Numbered from the stretch's first letter, positions 45,442 through 56,805 are shown. The stretch is 64,000 nt of DNA from Anisus vortex (GCA_949126835.1 OX421509.1:14936279-15000278); one strand, 5' to 3'. Program-made: numbers and translations. Notes: generated from the letters alone by a model not told the origin.

Positions 45442-47047
45442 TAGTAGAGAAGTCAATAGGTCACTCAGCTCGAGAGCAGTCTGAACATTCATACCTGTTA
45501 TAGTTTACTTATTATGTTACTTAATTGTGGAGTTTCTGTTTCCACTAAGTAAAAGAGATTCTTGCCAAGTAAATAGTGAACGAACTAAATTTGCCTAAAG
45601 TAAAATTGGTGTAAAAAAAATGTGATTAAAATACAAACATTAAAATAACGTACACACGAATAAAAATTATATTTGACAAAAATATGCGAAAAACAAGTAA
45701 ATTAAGTTTAATTGTTGATAAAACTAAAATCTACGTTAAGATATTGTCTGATAATTATTAAATAACATAACAAATTTAAAATAAATGTAAGATGTTTAGA
45801 TATAAATGTAAAATGTTTAGATATAAATGTAAAATGTTTTGATATAAATATAAAATTACATGTAAAATAAAATGTATCACGTAAAAAAAAAAAATGATTG
45901 AAACAAAATAAAATTATCTTGTTCGTTTTTCTCTTATTTCAGGAAGAAAGACGATAAGAGCTAGAAAAAAAAAGATAATTGCTGATTTGAGTAGCGTGAA
46001 TTTTAAATGGAATTCAATTTATTAAACTGATAAAGCGACGGGCTGTTAATACCCCAAATGGCAGCTCCAGAATAGAATTTCACAAATAGAGTTTTCTCAA
46101 AGATCCCCTGAGATTTTCAGAAGCATTAAAAGAAGGTGTCAATGGACTTTTTATAGGTGTTTTGAAGTTGGCAACATTCGTGTTCTTTTCAACCAATAGA
46201 ATGTGGGCGTGACTGGGTTGATGGGAAACGCTTTAATAATAATCCATTAACAGTGGTGTTTTAATAATGGTGTTTTATTAATGGTCCTTTAATAATATGG
46301 CTGCTGGGCTGGATGTATTGTTGTCTAGATATTATGTAGATTTTTTTAAAAGATTATAAGTTTTTCTTTGTAATGATAATTTATTTTAAAATAGATAGTT
46401 TGATATCTGCTGTTTTATAGATAGCTTTGTTTTAATTACACAGAGTGACAGTTTTTAAAAGCTGGCTTAGTTATTTTTTTAATAAATATTCCTAAATGAA
46501 GAATGGGTATATTTTTAAATACATATAGTTGTAAACAGCCAAGTATATTTTTAATAAGATATATGTTCAGACTAGTATATATATAATATAATATATATGT
46601 ATATTACAAAACATAAGTAGATGGAGACCTATATTAGTATATGATAGAATAATTAAGGAGCTTAAAACTAAAGTCCGATAAATAACTTTCATTTCTAAAA
46701 AAGTGAATGCCTTTAGTGATTGAAACGTTTATCCAAATTATAATTAAAATCTTCACATAGCAAATTGGTATTTAGTTTTTATTAGCCATCATTTCATAAC
46801 AGGACCACATTACAGGACCATGCTCACACGACAAGTACATTAGGTCTAGTCGAAGTGGTCCGCTTCTTTCAATAAGGGCAAGAACACAAAGATTTAAGAA
46901 CTCTTTTGTACCACAGTGAGTGGGAAATATTTCATGTATATTTCTGTGTTTGAATCACTGATCTATAAAAAGAATGGATAGGGCATGGAAGGACAATTTT
47001 TGAAGAAATTTCCGACATTTTGTTTCCACTGCACTGATCAATATATA
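45442..47047. other. Long AT-rich spacer with a 20-bp triplicate
   Basis: 45781-45856 holds three to four copies of ATATAAATGTAAAATGTTTA. 46555-46605 is (AT)-rich. No gene recognised. Confidence 0.4.
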
Positions 47048-47290
47048 TATATTTACCGTGAGTTTGTTTATTTATATAGATGTTTGTTTCTGCTCTAAAT
47101 TCTCTTGAGCCGTTTGACTAATCGGGTTAAAAGTTAAATGTATAAATCGGAAACGTCCTCCAAAAAAAAAGTTTTATTTTTTTCAACAATATTGCTTAAT
47201 TCGTTAATTTATTTGTTAAAATAAACTTATACCTATTACTAATCACCGTATGTTAAGGTTATACAATGCGCGCAGTTTCCAAATGATGTT
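47048..47290 (+). repeat. Dispersed repeat Y, copy 1
   Basis: ACCGTGAGTTTGTTTATTTA, GAGCCGTTTGACTAATCGGG, AAAGTTAAATGTATA, GGAAACGTCCTCCAAAA and CAATATTGCTTAA.TCGTTAA are shared in order with 55778-55985. Unclassified. Confidence 0.8.
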
Positions 47291-47684
47291 CATTTGAAAT
47301 GCGTTCAAATTTTGTGTTTCGGGACCGGGTTTTCCCGTACTGCGAAATATTGCTGTCTACTTTTTTTATTATTAACTTTTTTTTCTGTTGGTATTTGTTT
47401 TCTTTTGATCGTATTATTGTTAGTTTTATATTATTAATTAGAAGTGGGAAGTTTGACAGCAACAATTCATATGCATATTGTGTAAAATGCCAGCAACATA
47501 GATTCTGTTCCGATCTATTTATAGATCAGTGGCACAGTAAGTTTTAGACACAATTTTGTTTATATCGGTATGTGCAGTGGAAATTTTTAGTTTTTCCTTT
47601 CTTCTATAGATCAGTGCATTTCTTCACTTTGCTCAAACCAATTTATTAAGAAGGCGCAATCCATTCTTTTTATAGATCAGTGGT
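47291..47684. other. AT-rich spacer
   Basis: Short overlapping frames without recognised domains. TATAGATCAGTG occurs three times (47520, 47607, 47670). Confidence 0.35.
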
Positions 47685-47880
47685 TTGAATAGAAATACTT
47701 CATGTATATTTCTGTGTTTGAATAGAAATACTTCATGTATATTTCTGTGTTTGAATAGAAATACTTCATTTATATTTCTGTGTTTGAATAGAAATATTTC
47801 ATTTATATTATTTCTGTGTTTGAATAGAAATACTTCATTTATATTTCTGTGTTTGAATAGAAATACTTCATTTATATTGT
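47685..47880. repeat. 33-bp minisatellite, 6 copies
   Basis: The unit starts TTGAATAGAAATACTTCATT and continues TATATTTCTGTGT. Copy 4 has a 3-bp insertion, so the plus frame stays open (LNRNTSFIF periodicity). Confidence 0.95.
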
Positions 47881-48794
47881 TTAAAAAATTCCTGAAAGAC
47901 GGTTTTTATGTAATCAAGTCAAATTTCCATTTTTTTGGATCAATAAAGCAATCTTATTTTATTACACTCTAGACTATATACTAGTCTAGACTATAACGTT
48001 TTTCGGAATTTAAACGTTGATTTATTAAATGATATTAAAGATCAATGTTGAATTATATTTTTATTATAGTTATTATATTATTTCAATGTATTTCGGTAGT
48101 GTAAAATTTTAATTTAATTTTGTCCAGTTGTAATTGAAGAACACGAACATTCAAGAAAGATTATGACGCAACAAGCATTAGAAAAAAAAATGATTTGATA
48201 CGAATCATACATAAATATATAGTCTATAGTTCACAAACCATTCAATAAAGCTTGCATTTTGACTATTTGTAAAAAAAATAGTTCAAACAAGCAAGGGGAG
48301 GGGGGTCGTGAAATACGTGAATATGTAGGCCTAGTGCATAGAAGTGAAGGGGAGTTAAAACAAATTACTGAGTGTAAAAGTATACAATTATATGATTGGC
48401 CAATGAATGTATCGCGTTAAGTAAATTGGTCACTTTTGGAATCAGTGTGGTCAAAATGTTCTAATAAGACCATCTGTCTATATACCATTACTGTTTTCAA
48501 ATAGAAAGGGAGGGGGGGGGGGGAAAGGCCAGTGTGTATTTAAATTACTTTTTACAAAACAAAACAAAAAAGAAAAAAAAAAGAACTTTTCCGGGTTTTT
48601 TTTCTTCCCTTAAAATTTAATGTTTCAAAAAGTGAGATAATTAATTACGATAAGTCGTGACGCCGGAAATGATCTGTTTCCGTTCTGACATTAGCAGCTC
48701 TGTCAGTTATGGGGTTAACCGTAATTTGACACGCAACGGTTTCAACTCAACACGAACATTGGTCCGTCTACAGTGGCGCCTGTTTTTCTAGATG
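47881..48794. other. AT-rich spacer with a G homopolymer
   Basis: A run of about 13 G lies at 48510-48523. No gene recognised. Confidence 0.35.
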
Positions 48795-49530
48795 TGACTG
48801 TATTATGATGGTAGCTGTGATCAAATGTGACTGTATTATGATGGTAGCTGTGATCAAATTTGACTGTATTATGATGGTAGCTGTGATCCAATGTGTCTGT
48901 ATTATGATGGTAGCTCTAATACAATGTGACTGTATTATGATGGTAGCTGTAATCAAATGTGACTGTATTATGATGGTAGCTGTAATCAAATTTGACTGTA
49001 TTATGATGGTAGCTGTAGTCAAATTTGACTATATAATGATGGTAGCTTTAAAAAATGTAACTGTATTATGATGGTAGCTGTAATCAAATTTGTTTGTATT
49101 ATGATGGTAGCTGTGATCAAATTTGACTGTATTATGATGGTAGCTGTAATCAAATTTAACTGTATTATGATGGTAGCTGTAATCAAATTTGACTGTATTA
49201 TGATGGTAGCTGTATGTGACTGTATTATGATGGAAGATGTAATCAAATGTGACTGTATTGTGATGGTAGCTGTATGTGACTGTATTATGATGGAAGATGT
49301 AATCAAATGTGACTGTATTATGATGGTAGTTGTATGTGACTGTATTATGATGGAAGATGTAATAAAATGTGACTATATTATGATGGTAGCTGTATGTGAC
49401 TGTATTATGATGGAAGATGTAATCAAATGTGACTGTATTATGGTGGTAGCTGTATGTGACTGTATTATGATGGTAGCTGTATGTGACTGTATTACGATGG
49501 TAGCTGTATGTGACTGTATTATGATGGTGA
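48795..49530. repeat. 33-bp minisatellite passing into a 60-bp higher-order repeat
   Basis: The left part uses a 33-bp unit (TGACTGTATTATGATGGTAG plus CTGTAATCAAATG). From about 49215 it alternates with a 27-bp deletion form lacking ATCAAA, giving a 60-bp composite (33+27) repeated about four times with GGAAGATG as a marker in the long half. The last units are 27-bp only. Both strands stay open because 33 and 27 are multiples of three. Confidence 0.95.
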
Positions 49531-49543
49531 AAAAGTACAAGTA

Positions 49544-49625
49544 AAGTACCCTTCGGACCAAATTGATCATAGGGCTGGTGAAGCAGCGTTCATCAGTTTC
49601 TGTGGCCACTATGGGATGATCTTAG
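49544..49625 (-). mobile_element. SINE fragment abutting the array
   Basis: GTACCCTTCGGACCAAATTG, GGGCTGGTGAAGCAGCGTTC and CAGTTTCTGTGGCCA are the terminal 80 bases of the SINE family. Confidence 0.75.
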
Positions 49626-49659
49626 AGTTCAGTGAAGTATGAGTTAAGGTTATCTTGCT

Positions 49660-50060
49660 TTGATTCTTTGTCTATTGATCTATCTATTAAATGTATTATG
49701 TTCTCTTTCTATTATGCTATCGATCTATCTCTCTATCTATGTCTATACATATACAGTTATCTATTCGTGTCTTTATCCTTCTATATTTATCTATATTTAT
49801 CTATCAATCTATCAATATATTAACAATAAATCTATCGTTTTATCAATCTATTTTTTGATCTATCCATTTAGCCTACCTATCTCTCTATCTATCTTTCTGT
49901 CATTCTATATATGTATATATATTTTACAGCTATCTGTTTATCTAAATGTCTATCTGTTTCTATCTACAGTTATATCTTATCTATCTTCCTATCTATGAAT
50001 TATGTTTATAGTTAATATATATGTTTGTTCTACCTAAATTCTATCTATCTCATTCTACCT
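49660..50060. repeat. Degenerate (CTAT)n tract
   Basis: Interrupted TCTATCTATC for about 400 bp. The plus-strand frames (SIYLSIY..) are compositional. Confidence 0.85.
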
Positions 50061-50929
50061 ACGAATCTGATCTTATTTCTCTGTACGTTTAATTATGTAA
50101 CTCAGTCACTTGGTGTGTCCTACACTTACTGCTCTAACCACTCTCTGGCAAATATTTCCTGTTTACATTGTATAAGTATAAGTTGCAAATCTAATTAGAC
50201 ATTCCCACCCTCCCCAACCCCTTTGCGAAACTAAATCAGAAACAACTTCATATTATATGTAAGTGTTGGAAGCTATTTTTGGAACAATAGAGATGAAAAT
50301 GGGCGGATTTAAGGGGTGGGGAGGAGGGGAGGGGGGAGGCATTGTTGGCGTTTGTCTCTGTAGGCCTGCTTGTGGGTCTGTGTGTGTATGTGTGTGTGTT
50401 TGTGTAGTGGTAGAATGTTATTGTGAATGAAAGAAAATTAAGTGTATATGTTTAAGGATAGGAACATTTTTTATTGTATAAAAAAAACTTACTGAATGAA
50501 TGTAACTCACAATATTGAGTCATTTCAACCCACCCCTATCCCCCCCCCCCCCCCCGCCTTTTTCGAATTGAAAGAAAACCATATTGGTACACATGTGTTT
50601 GTGTGTTAGATATTCAATCGAGTGTTAGACCCTTTACTGTCATGTGTTTTGGTCCTGGATTGCATCTTTGCTTCACATTATATTTAGGTGTTTTTTTTAT
50701 TTTGGACATTCTCTATAATTAATTGACACAAATGCAAAGTCAAAATATAGTAATATTGTGAAAAGTTGATTCTAGAAACATGACAGGCTAATGAATGGCG
50801 CTAGATTGCCTTTCTGTGAGTCAAGTAATTCAGTAATCCACATGCAAATGGTGCTGCTAAATAACTTTATAGTTATCCTCTCAAATTCTAAGAGCATGGA
50901 TTTGAGTATTTGCTAATGATTAGTAAGTT
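50061..50929. other. Spacer with G and C homopolymer runs
   Basis: GGGGAGGAGGGGAGGGGGGA at about 50318 and a C run of about 17 at 50541. No gene. Confidence 0.35.
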
Positions 50930-51181
50930 AAGTATCCAGTCGGACCAAACTGACCATAGGGCCGGTGAAACAGCCAGTTTCTTTGGCCATGTCATACTAG
51001 GGAATGTGTGGCCAGCACAATGCCCAGCAGTCTTTATTTTACCCCCAACAAATGTCAGGTACCCATCAGAGCTGGGTAGACTCAGGGACACCCTCGTGTC
51101 CCGGGAGAAAAATTATGTCTTTCACAAGGATTCGAACGCGAACTTTCGGATCGCCAGTCGAACGCGCTGCCGCTCGGGCAT
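50930..51181 (-). mobile_element. tRNA-derived SINE
   Basis: Family order intact from GTATCCAGTCGGACCAAACT to GATTCGAACGCGAACTTTCG and GTCGAACGCGCTGCCGCTCG. Its tRNA-head end is included in the adjacent duplication. Confidence 0.85.
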
Positions 51182-51490
51182 ATATATTAATATACTATAA
51201 TATGATTGTGTTTTAAATTCTGTATGTAGCCCTATGTGTAGCTGTATGCATTTATGTGTCTGTATGTATGTATGTATATAAATATACAAGCTAAATTACC
51301 CTTATTACATTCATTATGTCCTTCACCAGGATTCGAACGCGAACTTTCGGATCGCCAGTCGAACGCGTTGCCGCTCGGGCATATATATTCATACACTATA
51401 ATATGATTGTGTTTTAAATTCTATGTGTGATTGTATGCATTTATGTGTCTGTATGTATGCATGTATATAAATATACAAGCTAAATTACCC
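51113..51490. repeat. Segmental tandem duplication of about 195 bp
   Basis: Copy 1 about 51113-51300, copy 2 about 51313-51490. Each has AAGGATTCGAACGCGAACTT or AGGATTCGAACGCGAACTTT, CTCGGGCATATATATT, ATATGATTGTGTTTTAAATT, GCATTTATGTGTCTGTATGT and TACAAGCTAAATTACCC. It spans the SINE 3' flank and the beginning of repeat X, so it happened after both insertions. Differences are few. Confidence 0.9.
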
Positions 51491-51790
51491 GGCGTTGCCC
51501 GAGAGAAAATAAAACAGGCCTGTATAAGCTACGGATACAAAATTTACTAACTACAATGAACAGAAATCTATAAATCAAATAATAATAAAAATATTGTATT
51601 TTACTGAAGACATATAGGAAAGTAATTTTAAATAAATATTTTAATCTGGTTAAAAATAGGCAATTCTTTTAAAAGGTCTCAGTACTCTGGTAAATTTGAT
51701 TTTTGTTTTTAATGAGCCGTCTATCAAAATATGGTCAAGTAAAGTGTAATATAAAATAGTAGATTTTTTTACTAAATCTTTTTTTCTGTA
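51285..51790 (+). repeat. Dispersed repeat X, copy 3
   Basis: ATATACAAGCTAAATTACCC then GGCGTTGCCCGAG (hairpin), CTACAATGAACAGAAATCTA and GGAAAGTAATTTTAAA align with the minus strands of 16985-17275 and 31105-31605. Confidence 0.7.
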
Positions 51791-52174
51791 CGTAGCACTT
51801 TTGCCAGTGGACTTCTCAAAGTATACAAATAAATAGGTCGATGAACAAAATTATTTGGGGAACTCTGGGGGTGAAGAAATAGTGACCCCTGACCCCACCC
51901 CAGTCTCCGACACAGACAATAGCGGACAGTAAAAGTTCATCTTTATAGTAAAACGGTAAACCTATTTGAGTACAACCAATTGTTGAGTATAGCGTGCGTC
52001 ACCGACAAAAGGGAATGAACTGTGGGGGAAAGTGGGAAAATAAAGGAAAATTAATGTCTTCCATTTTATGCCTAGTGGGAGTTGTCTGTCCTGGGGCGAT
52101 CGGAAGACAACAAATAGATTTAATCCCTGTGAAAGTCTTCAAATTAAGAAAGGGCAAACAAATCATCAGTGTTG
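51791..52174. other. Spacer
   Basis: The 162-codon plus frame from 51994 has a non-repetitive first 60 residues with no recognised domain, then runs into the 18-bp array. I do not support it as a gene. Confidence 0.35.
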
Positions 52175-52462
52175 TTATCATTCCATGTACTGTTATCATT
52201 CAATGTGTTGTTATCATTCAATGTGTTGTTATCATTCAATGTGTTGTTATCATTCAATGTGTTGTTATCATTCAATGTGTTGTTATCATTCAATGTGTTG
52301 TTATCATTCAATGTGTTGTTATCATTCAATGTGTTGTTATCGTTCAATGTGCTGTTATCATTCAATGTGCTGTTATCATTCAATGTGCTGTTATCATTCA
52401 ATGTGTTGTTATCATTCAAGGTTTTATTATCATTCAATGTGTTGTAATCCCTCAATGTGTTG
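52175..52462. repeat. 18-bp minisatellite, about 16 copies
   Basis: The unit is GTTGTTATCATTCAATGT; GCTG variants cluster in copies 10-13. All six frames are repetitive and four stay open. Confidence 0.97.
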
Positions 52463-52689
52463 ATTGGTGTAACATACCGTAGGCAAAGTGTCATTCACTC
52501 ATTTAGTTTAACACTAAGTTCACCAAAAAAAACACCAAAACCCCAACAAATATAATGGACCAACCTAGGTAGTAAAACTATAGCCCGGGCTCAATTTATT
52601 CCATTATGCAATAGAGGATGAAGCGTTCATCACGTGACATATTTTGTGTTGTTTGTGTTGACCTACTTGTGTGTCTGTCCTGAGGACTG

Positions 52690-52870
52690 TTAGAGTTGTG
52701 TTTCCATCTATCTATCTGTTGTTTATCTATCTATAACCTATTCATTTATATAAACATTGGTCGTCTGTATATCTGTCTATCATCTATATACCTTCACTCT
52801 ATATATGTGATGTCCATCAATCTATCTATTCATCTTCTTGTCTATCTGACCTATGTCTTTTCTGTCCTTC
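52690..52870. repeat. Degenerate (CTAT)n tract
   Basis: Interrupted ATCTATCT and CTATCTG. Confidence 0.75.
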
Positions 52871-52969
52871 TGTGTATGTATTTTGTCAGTCTGTCCACCC
52901 AGACCCTCCATTCATCAGGCCGTCTAATTGCATAGCATATACTTTATAGCATACCATCTTTTATCTTAT

Positions 52970-53390
52970 TATACATTACAGGCGCTCCTTCTATAAGGAA
53001 GATTATTGCGTCCTACGCTCATCCGTGGTTTAAGTCTAGTCCTGCATTTTTATTAATGTTTTAAATGATGATAAGTTACTAGTTTTCCTAGTTTGTTCAG
53101 GTTACCTATTCCGTGCCGGGATGCCAATCGGGAAGAAAGACTACTTGTATGCATTTGTTCTCGCAAAAGGGATAAGGAATTTTTTTTTGTCCTTATGTTA
53201 TCTGAGCATTGCAACAGGTTGTTATTGTGTTGGATTTCTAAATTAGAGTTTAATGCCTTATGTATTATTACTACTTTACTCTTCGCCCTTCTGTCCTCTG
53301 GTGTTTCTAGGTTTAGTGATTGAACTAGGCTGAACAACAATGGCCACTTCAACTGACCAACACTGACATATGACAAATGAATCTAAGTTT
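52970..53390 (-). mobile_element. LINE 3' tail, family D (best copy)
   Basis: The minus-strand frame 53053-53376 encodes LKWPLLFSLVQSLNLETPED, RRAKSKVVIIHKALNSNLEI, QHNNNLLQCSDNIRTKKNSL and LASRHGIGNLNKL. The first block fits the L.W..L...R...RL...YK linker region after the RT domain. The 3' UTR (complement of TATAAGGAAGATTATTGCGT) is shared with 2212 and 36720. Not intact: no RT catalytic block is present. Confidence 0.8.
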
Positions 53391-53659
53391 TAAATTTCAT
53401 GAACCAGAATAGATTCATTAAGAATCCATCAAGCAATCGGGAAATAAACTCTGATCACGAGGAGCGGAAATAGATTCTGAAAGCTAATGGCTGGTGTAGG
53501 TGAACGGAGAAAAACAAAAGTCACTCTGAAAATCTTTCTCTGATCGTTTCAAGTATCATTGTCTTCTTTTGTTGGTGTTAATTCTAATATGGTTATTTGT
53601 GTTTAAGCAAGGTGTATTTAGTCGTGCACATGTAACATATTTAGTTTAGAGTAGTGTGT
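53391..53659. other. Spacer
   Basis: Nothing recognised. Confidence 0.3.
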
Positions 53660-53940
53660 GTGTGTGTTTAAACACACAGTGCGTAGTTGTAACCGTGTAG
53701 TGGGTCTCCACACTGTTTTGTGTGTGTTTAAACAAATTACGTTTAGTTTAGACTATACAGCATATACTGTTTATTTGGGCTTCAACCCACGGGGGTGTAG
53801 TTTTCACCGTGTAGTAGGTCTGTACACTGCTTGCGAGTGTTTATACACATACAGTATAGTTTTGGACCATTCACCATATACTGTTTGCATGTGTTTAGAC
53901 GCAGAGAGTTTAGTTGTAGAAGTGTAGCTAACACTGTTTC
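53660..53940. repeat. Old degenerate array of 54-60 bp, about five copies
   Basis: GTGTTTA.AC(A/G)CA....GTAGTT...(C/G)(T/A)GT...ACTGTTT recurs at 53667, 53726, 53777, 53837 and 53888, each ending (C)ACTG(T/C)TT. Low identity. Confidence 0.6.
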
Positions 53941-54999
53941 TATGAAAAATCTCAATAACATTTTTTTTACAATCAGTTTAAAATCTAAAAGTTAAGATGC
54001 TTGGGAAATGCGGGGGTGTGGGGGAGGGGAGAACTCATTTGCCTGGCATGTCATTATTGACCAAACTGCCCTCTGCATTGTAAAAGGCGTCAATGCGTCC
54101 AATTAAAATCTCAGCGAGGGCCGCTTCTTGCATCCCCCTGGTTCCATGCGGAGTCACAGACTTCACACATTTCTTAAACCCCCAAGTTCCTGGATATGTC
54201 AAGTTGACATTGAAGAAGTGGTTGTCTGATACTAGACTTGAGATCTGGGGGATGTTGAAATTTAAACCAAAAAAAATAAAATAAAACATTATGTTTTCTC
54301 ACTTACTTCCCCTTGTCTGAAACTTAGGAACCAAACACAGCTAGAGAAAATAATTATTTAAACAAAAAAAAGATCCATATTGGCAAGTTTGAGGAAACTC
54401 TGTTTTGAACTAGCCAGATAAGTGGTAACGCGCAAGTCTAATGGAAGACCAAACGCCAGTCGTGGCGGGCCAGTTAGACTTAAAACAACTTTCCAGTCTT
54501 CCCAGAAAACACCATTATGTGAGCAAACATCATGGAGTAACTTCTGACTTTTACTTCTAGAACATTCCACAGACGTGTGTGTACAGTTCAGTGTTTAGTA
54601 AATAATCAGAATCAAAGGGAGCTAAACTAAGTCTGTCTCTGTGTTTTACAAAGTAAATTTGTCGGTTGAGTCGCGGTCGTTAAAAAAGTCTCAGGGACTG
54701 TAGCAGTTGACAGACATAATTGCAGAAATTATGATGTCAGAGTTTGTTTTTTTTATTTTCAAAAGTAAAGGTTGCTTTGGATATAAACGCTATAGTCATT
54801 GCTCCATAAGTATTGTGTTATGTAATGTTGGTGTTCATATAAAACCAGAGAATTGTGTGGCAGATATAATTCCGATTTCTTTGCAACGGGTCTTGGTTTC
54901 TAGCAGATCATATTCTTCTGAGGGCCGCACACGAGAAGATTGGCCCGACCAGCACATAGAGTCGCAGTTGATTTTCCCTAAAAACGAGTGTCGGGCATA
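53941..54999. other. Spacer, nothing coding recognised
   Basis: Short overlapping frames at 54035-54289, 54358-54570 and 54707-55135 lack recognised domains. Confidence 0.35.
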
Positions 55000-55140
55000 C
55001 ACATTGTGTAGGCAACACAATACCCAGTCAACTTTAATTTGTGTTTTCATCCACCGACCAGTGGTCGCGTGCTCTCTCGAGATCATTGGTGGGGAAATAA
55101 TTAGACATCACGGGATTCGAACCCTCTACCGTTAGAGCAG
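55000..55140 (-). mobile_element. Degenerate SINE-like segment
   Basis: TTGTGTAGGCAACACAATAC, CAACTTTAATTTG and GGGATTCGAACCCTC recall the family, but the middle has diverged. It may belong to a related SINE family. Confidence 0.45.
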
Positions 55141-55262
55141 CACTACCCAGTAGGTATAGGCGCCAACATGCGCCACTGTTATAGTAGTGTCGAACCCTCT
55201 ACCGCTAGAGCAGCACTATCCAGTCGGTATAGGCGCCAACATGCGCCACTGTTATAGTAGCG
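55120..55262. repeat. Tandem duplication of about 71 bp
   Basis: CGAACCCTCTACCG(T/C)TAGAG, CAGCACTA(C/T)CCAGT, GGTATAGGCGCCAACATGCG and CCACTGTTATAGTAG are present twice with four differences. It includes the SINE-like B-box complement. Confidence 0.95.
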
Positions 55263-55539
55263 AGATTTATCTTCTGTGACATATTTCTATGAATCTGATT
55301 ACCAGGTCTCTGTATGTGGATCTGGTTTATTGTTCAGCCACCAGAGGGCGCCTTGAAACACACAGACAGTAAACAACATGGCGGCGTGAACCGTGGCTCG
55401 ATAAACTATGGTTGGTGTTGGATGAGTGTCAGTGAAAATGGACGAAACTCATTTGTTTCCGGGGAAAACTGGGTTACGATACCGGGGAAAACACATAATT
55501 ATCATCTGTTTATCATCGGACTGTTAGTCAAAACAATAG

Positions 55540-55670
55540 GCCGGCCAAGTACCACCCGGAGAAGAACATTGGACATAGAATTAAAAGGAGCGGGGATGAA
55601 GGGGCAAGAGACTAAGAGAATGTCTTGAGACCGGTTGGAGTAAATTAACATGGCCGAGAGCCCATATGTC
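55540..55670 (+). mobile_element. LINE tail fragment, family B
   Basis: GRPSTTRRRTLDIELKGAGM, then ETKRMS, a stop and DRLE follow the GRP.T.WRRT...EL...G...W...K...DR pattern of non-LTR ORF C-termini (compare 20084-20262). W codons have decayed to R and stop. Confidence 0.55.
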
Positions 55671-55777
55671 TAATTGAGGATCCAAAGGAATTTGATTGAT
55701 TATTTGTGAGTCAGTCCTAATGATATTCAATGTATGATTATGGGGATTGCAGAGGAATAATTCAATATACATAATTA

Positions 55778-55989
55778 CCGTGAGTTTGTTTATTTATATG
55801 TTTGTGCTCTAAAGGCTCCTAAGCCGTTTGACTAATCGGGTCAAAAGTTAAATGTATACATTGGAAACGTCCTCCAAAATAAATTTTTATTATATAAACA
55901 ATATTGCTTAAGTCGTTAATTTATTTTTAAAAACAAACGTAGACCTATTGTTAATCGACCGTTTGTTAAATTTCTAAACTGAGCACCAT
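55778..55989 (+). repeat. Dispersed repeat Y, copy 2
   Basis: Same ordered blocks as 47048-47290. Its right end directly abuts the 3' end of the RNase H LINE. Confidence 0.8.
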
Positions 55990-56805
55990 TTCAGAATTGA
56001 ATTGAATTGTTGAATTTCCGGCTCATCAACATCGAAGGTTATATAGGGCCTTTTTGATAACGTTGTTGTCATTTTTCTCTTGTATCCATTTTATTGTTCT
56101 TGTATCCTTAGATTTTGTTGTACAGTTGTATGTCTTTAATATAGTTTATTTATGTTTTGGTTTAATTTTGCTGAAAAGTTCATGAAGAGTTCTACAGTAA
56201 TAGAATTTACGTCGAATGTCATCAAATGTATTACATTCCAACAAAATGTGAGACACTGTTAAGTTGGCATTGCAGAAAGCACACATTGGGGCCATTTCTC
56301 GTTTTAAGATAAACGAATGTGTTAGTTTCGTATGTCCTGTATGTAGTCTGCAGAGAATAACTGCGTCCTTTCGAACAAGTTGGCCTGTATCATGCCAGGT
56401 TTTTGAATTTTCCAAATACTGCAGTTTATTGCATTCGGTTTTCAAGAAGTTAGTCCATGTTTGTCTTTCATGTTTAATTATTAAAGGTTTCAAGTCTCGA
56501 TATGGTATTGGGATAATACTCTCTGATAACAACAGGGCGGCTTTAGCCTCTCTGTCAGCTTTTTCATTTCCATCTATCCCTGCATGACCAGGAACCCAAC
56601 AGAAAACGACACGTTTGCCTCTTTCATATATTGATTGGTATTTTGTCAAAATGTCCAAGGCAGATATATTCCTGGTATTACAGTTTCCTATAGCAGTAAG
56701 ACAAGATAACGAATCGGATAAAATAACAAAATTTTGGTTTTCTGATTCCTCTGCAATGTCTAATGCCAGGCATATTGCCATTTCAGAATGATTTCCCCAT
56801 GAACG
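55990..56805 (-). mobile_element. LINE 3' part with RNase H domain and zinc knuckle, family E
   Basis: The minus strand encodes about 215 residues. SEMAICLALDIAEESE carries the RNase H glutamate, FVILSDSLSCLTAI the second acidic motif, and VVFCWVPGHAGIDGNEKADR the His/Asp end of the domain. A region with LCRLHTGHTKLTHSFIL follows, then a CAFCN..TVSHILLEC zinc knuckle and FDDIRRKFYY. RNase H downstream of RT is found in the I, Nimb/Jockey-related and similar clades of non-LTR retrotransposons. The 5' end is cut off before the first RNase H aspartate. The domain itself has no stop, so the insertion is fairly recent. The 3' UTR ends in AATTCAATTCAATTC-like repeats. Confidence 0.85.

Noticed and set aside
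48768..49609. Overlapping Cys/Met-rich and Ile/Thr-rich frames on both strands
   Set aside because: The 33- and 27-bp repeat units are multiples of three, so all these frames are by-products.
51994..52494. Frames on both strands (162, 131, 116, 92 codons)
   Set aside because: The 18-bp array keeps several frames open at once; no non-repetitive domain is present.
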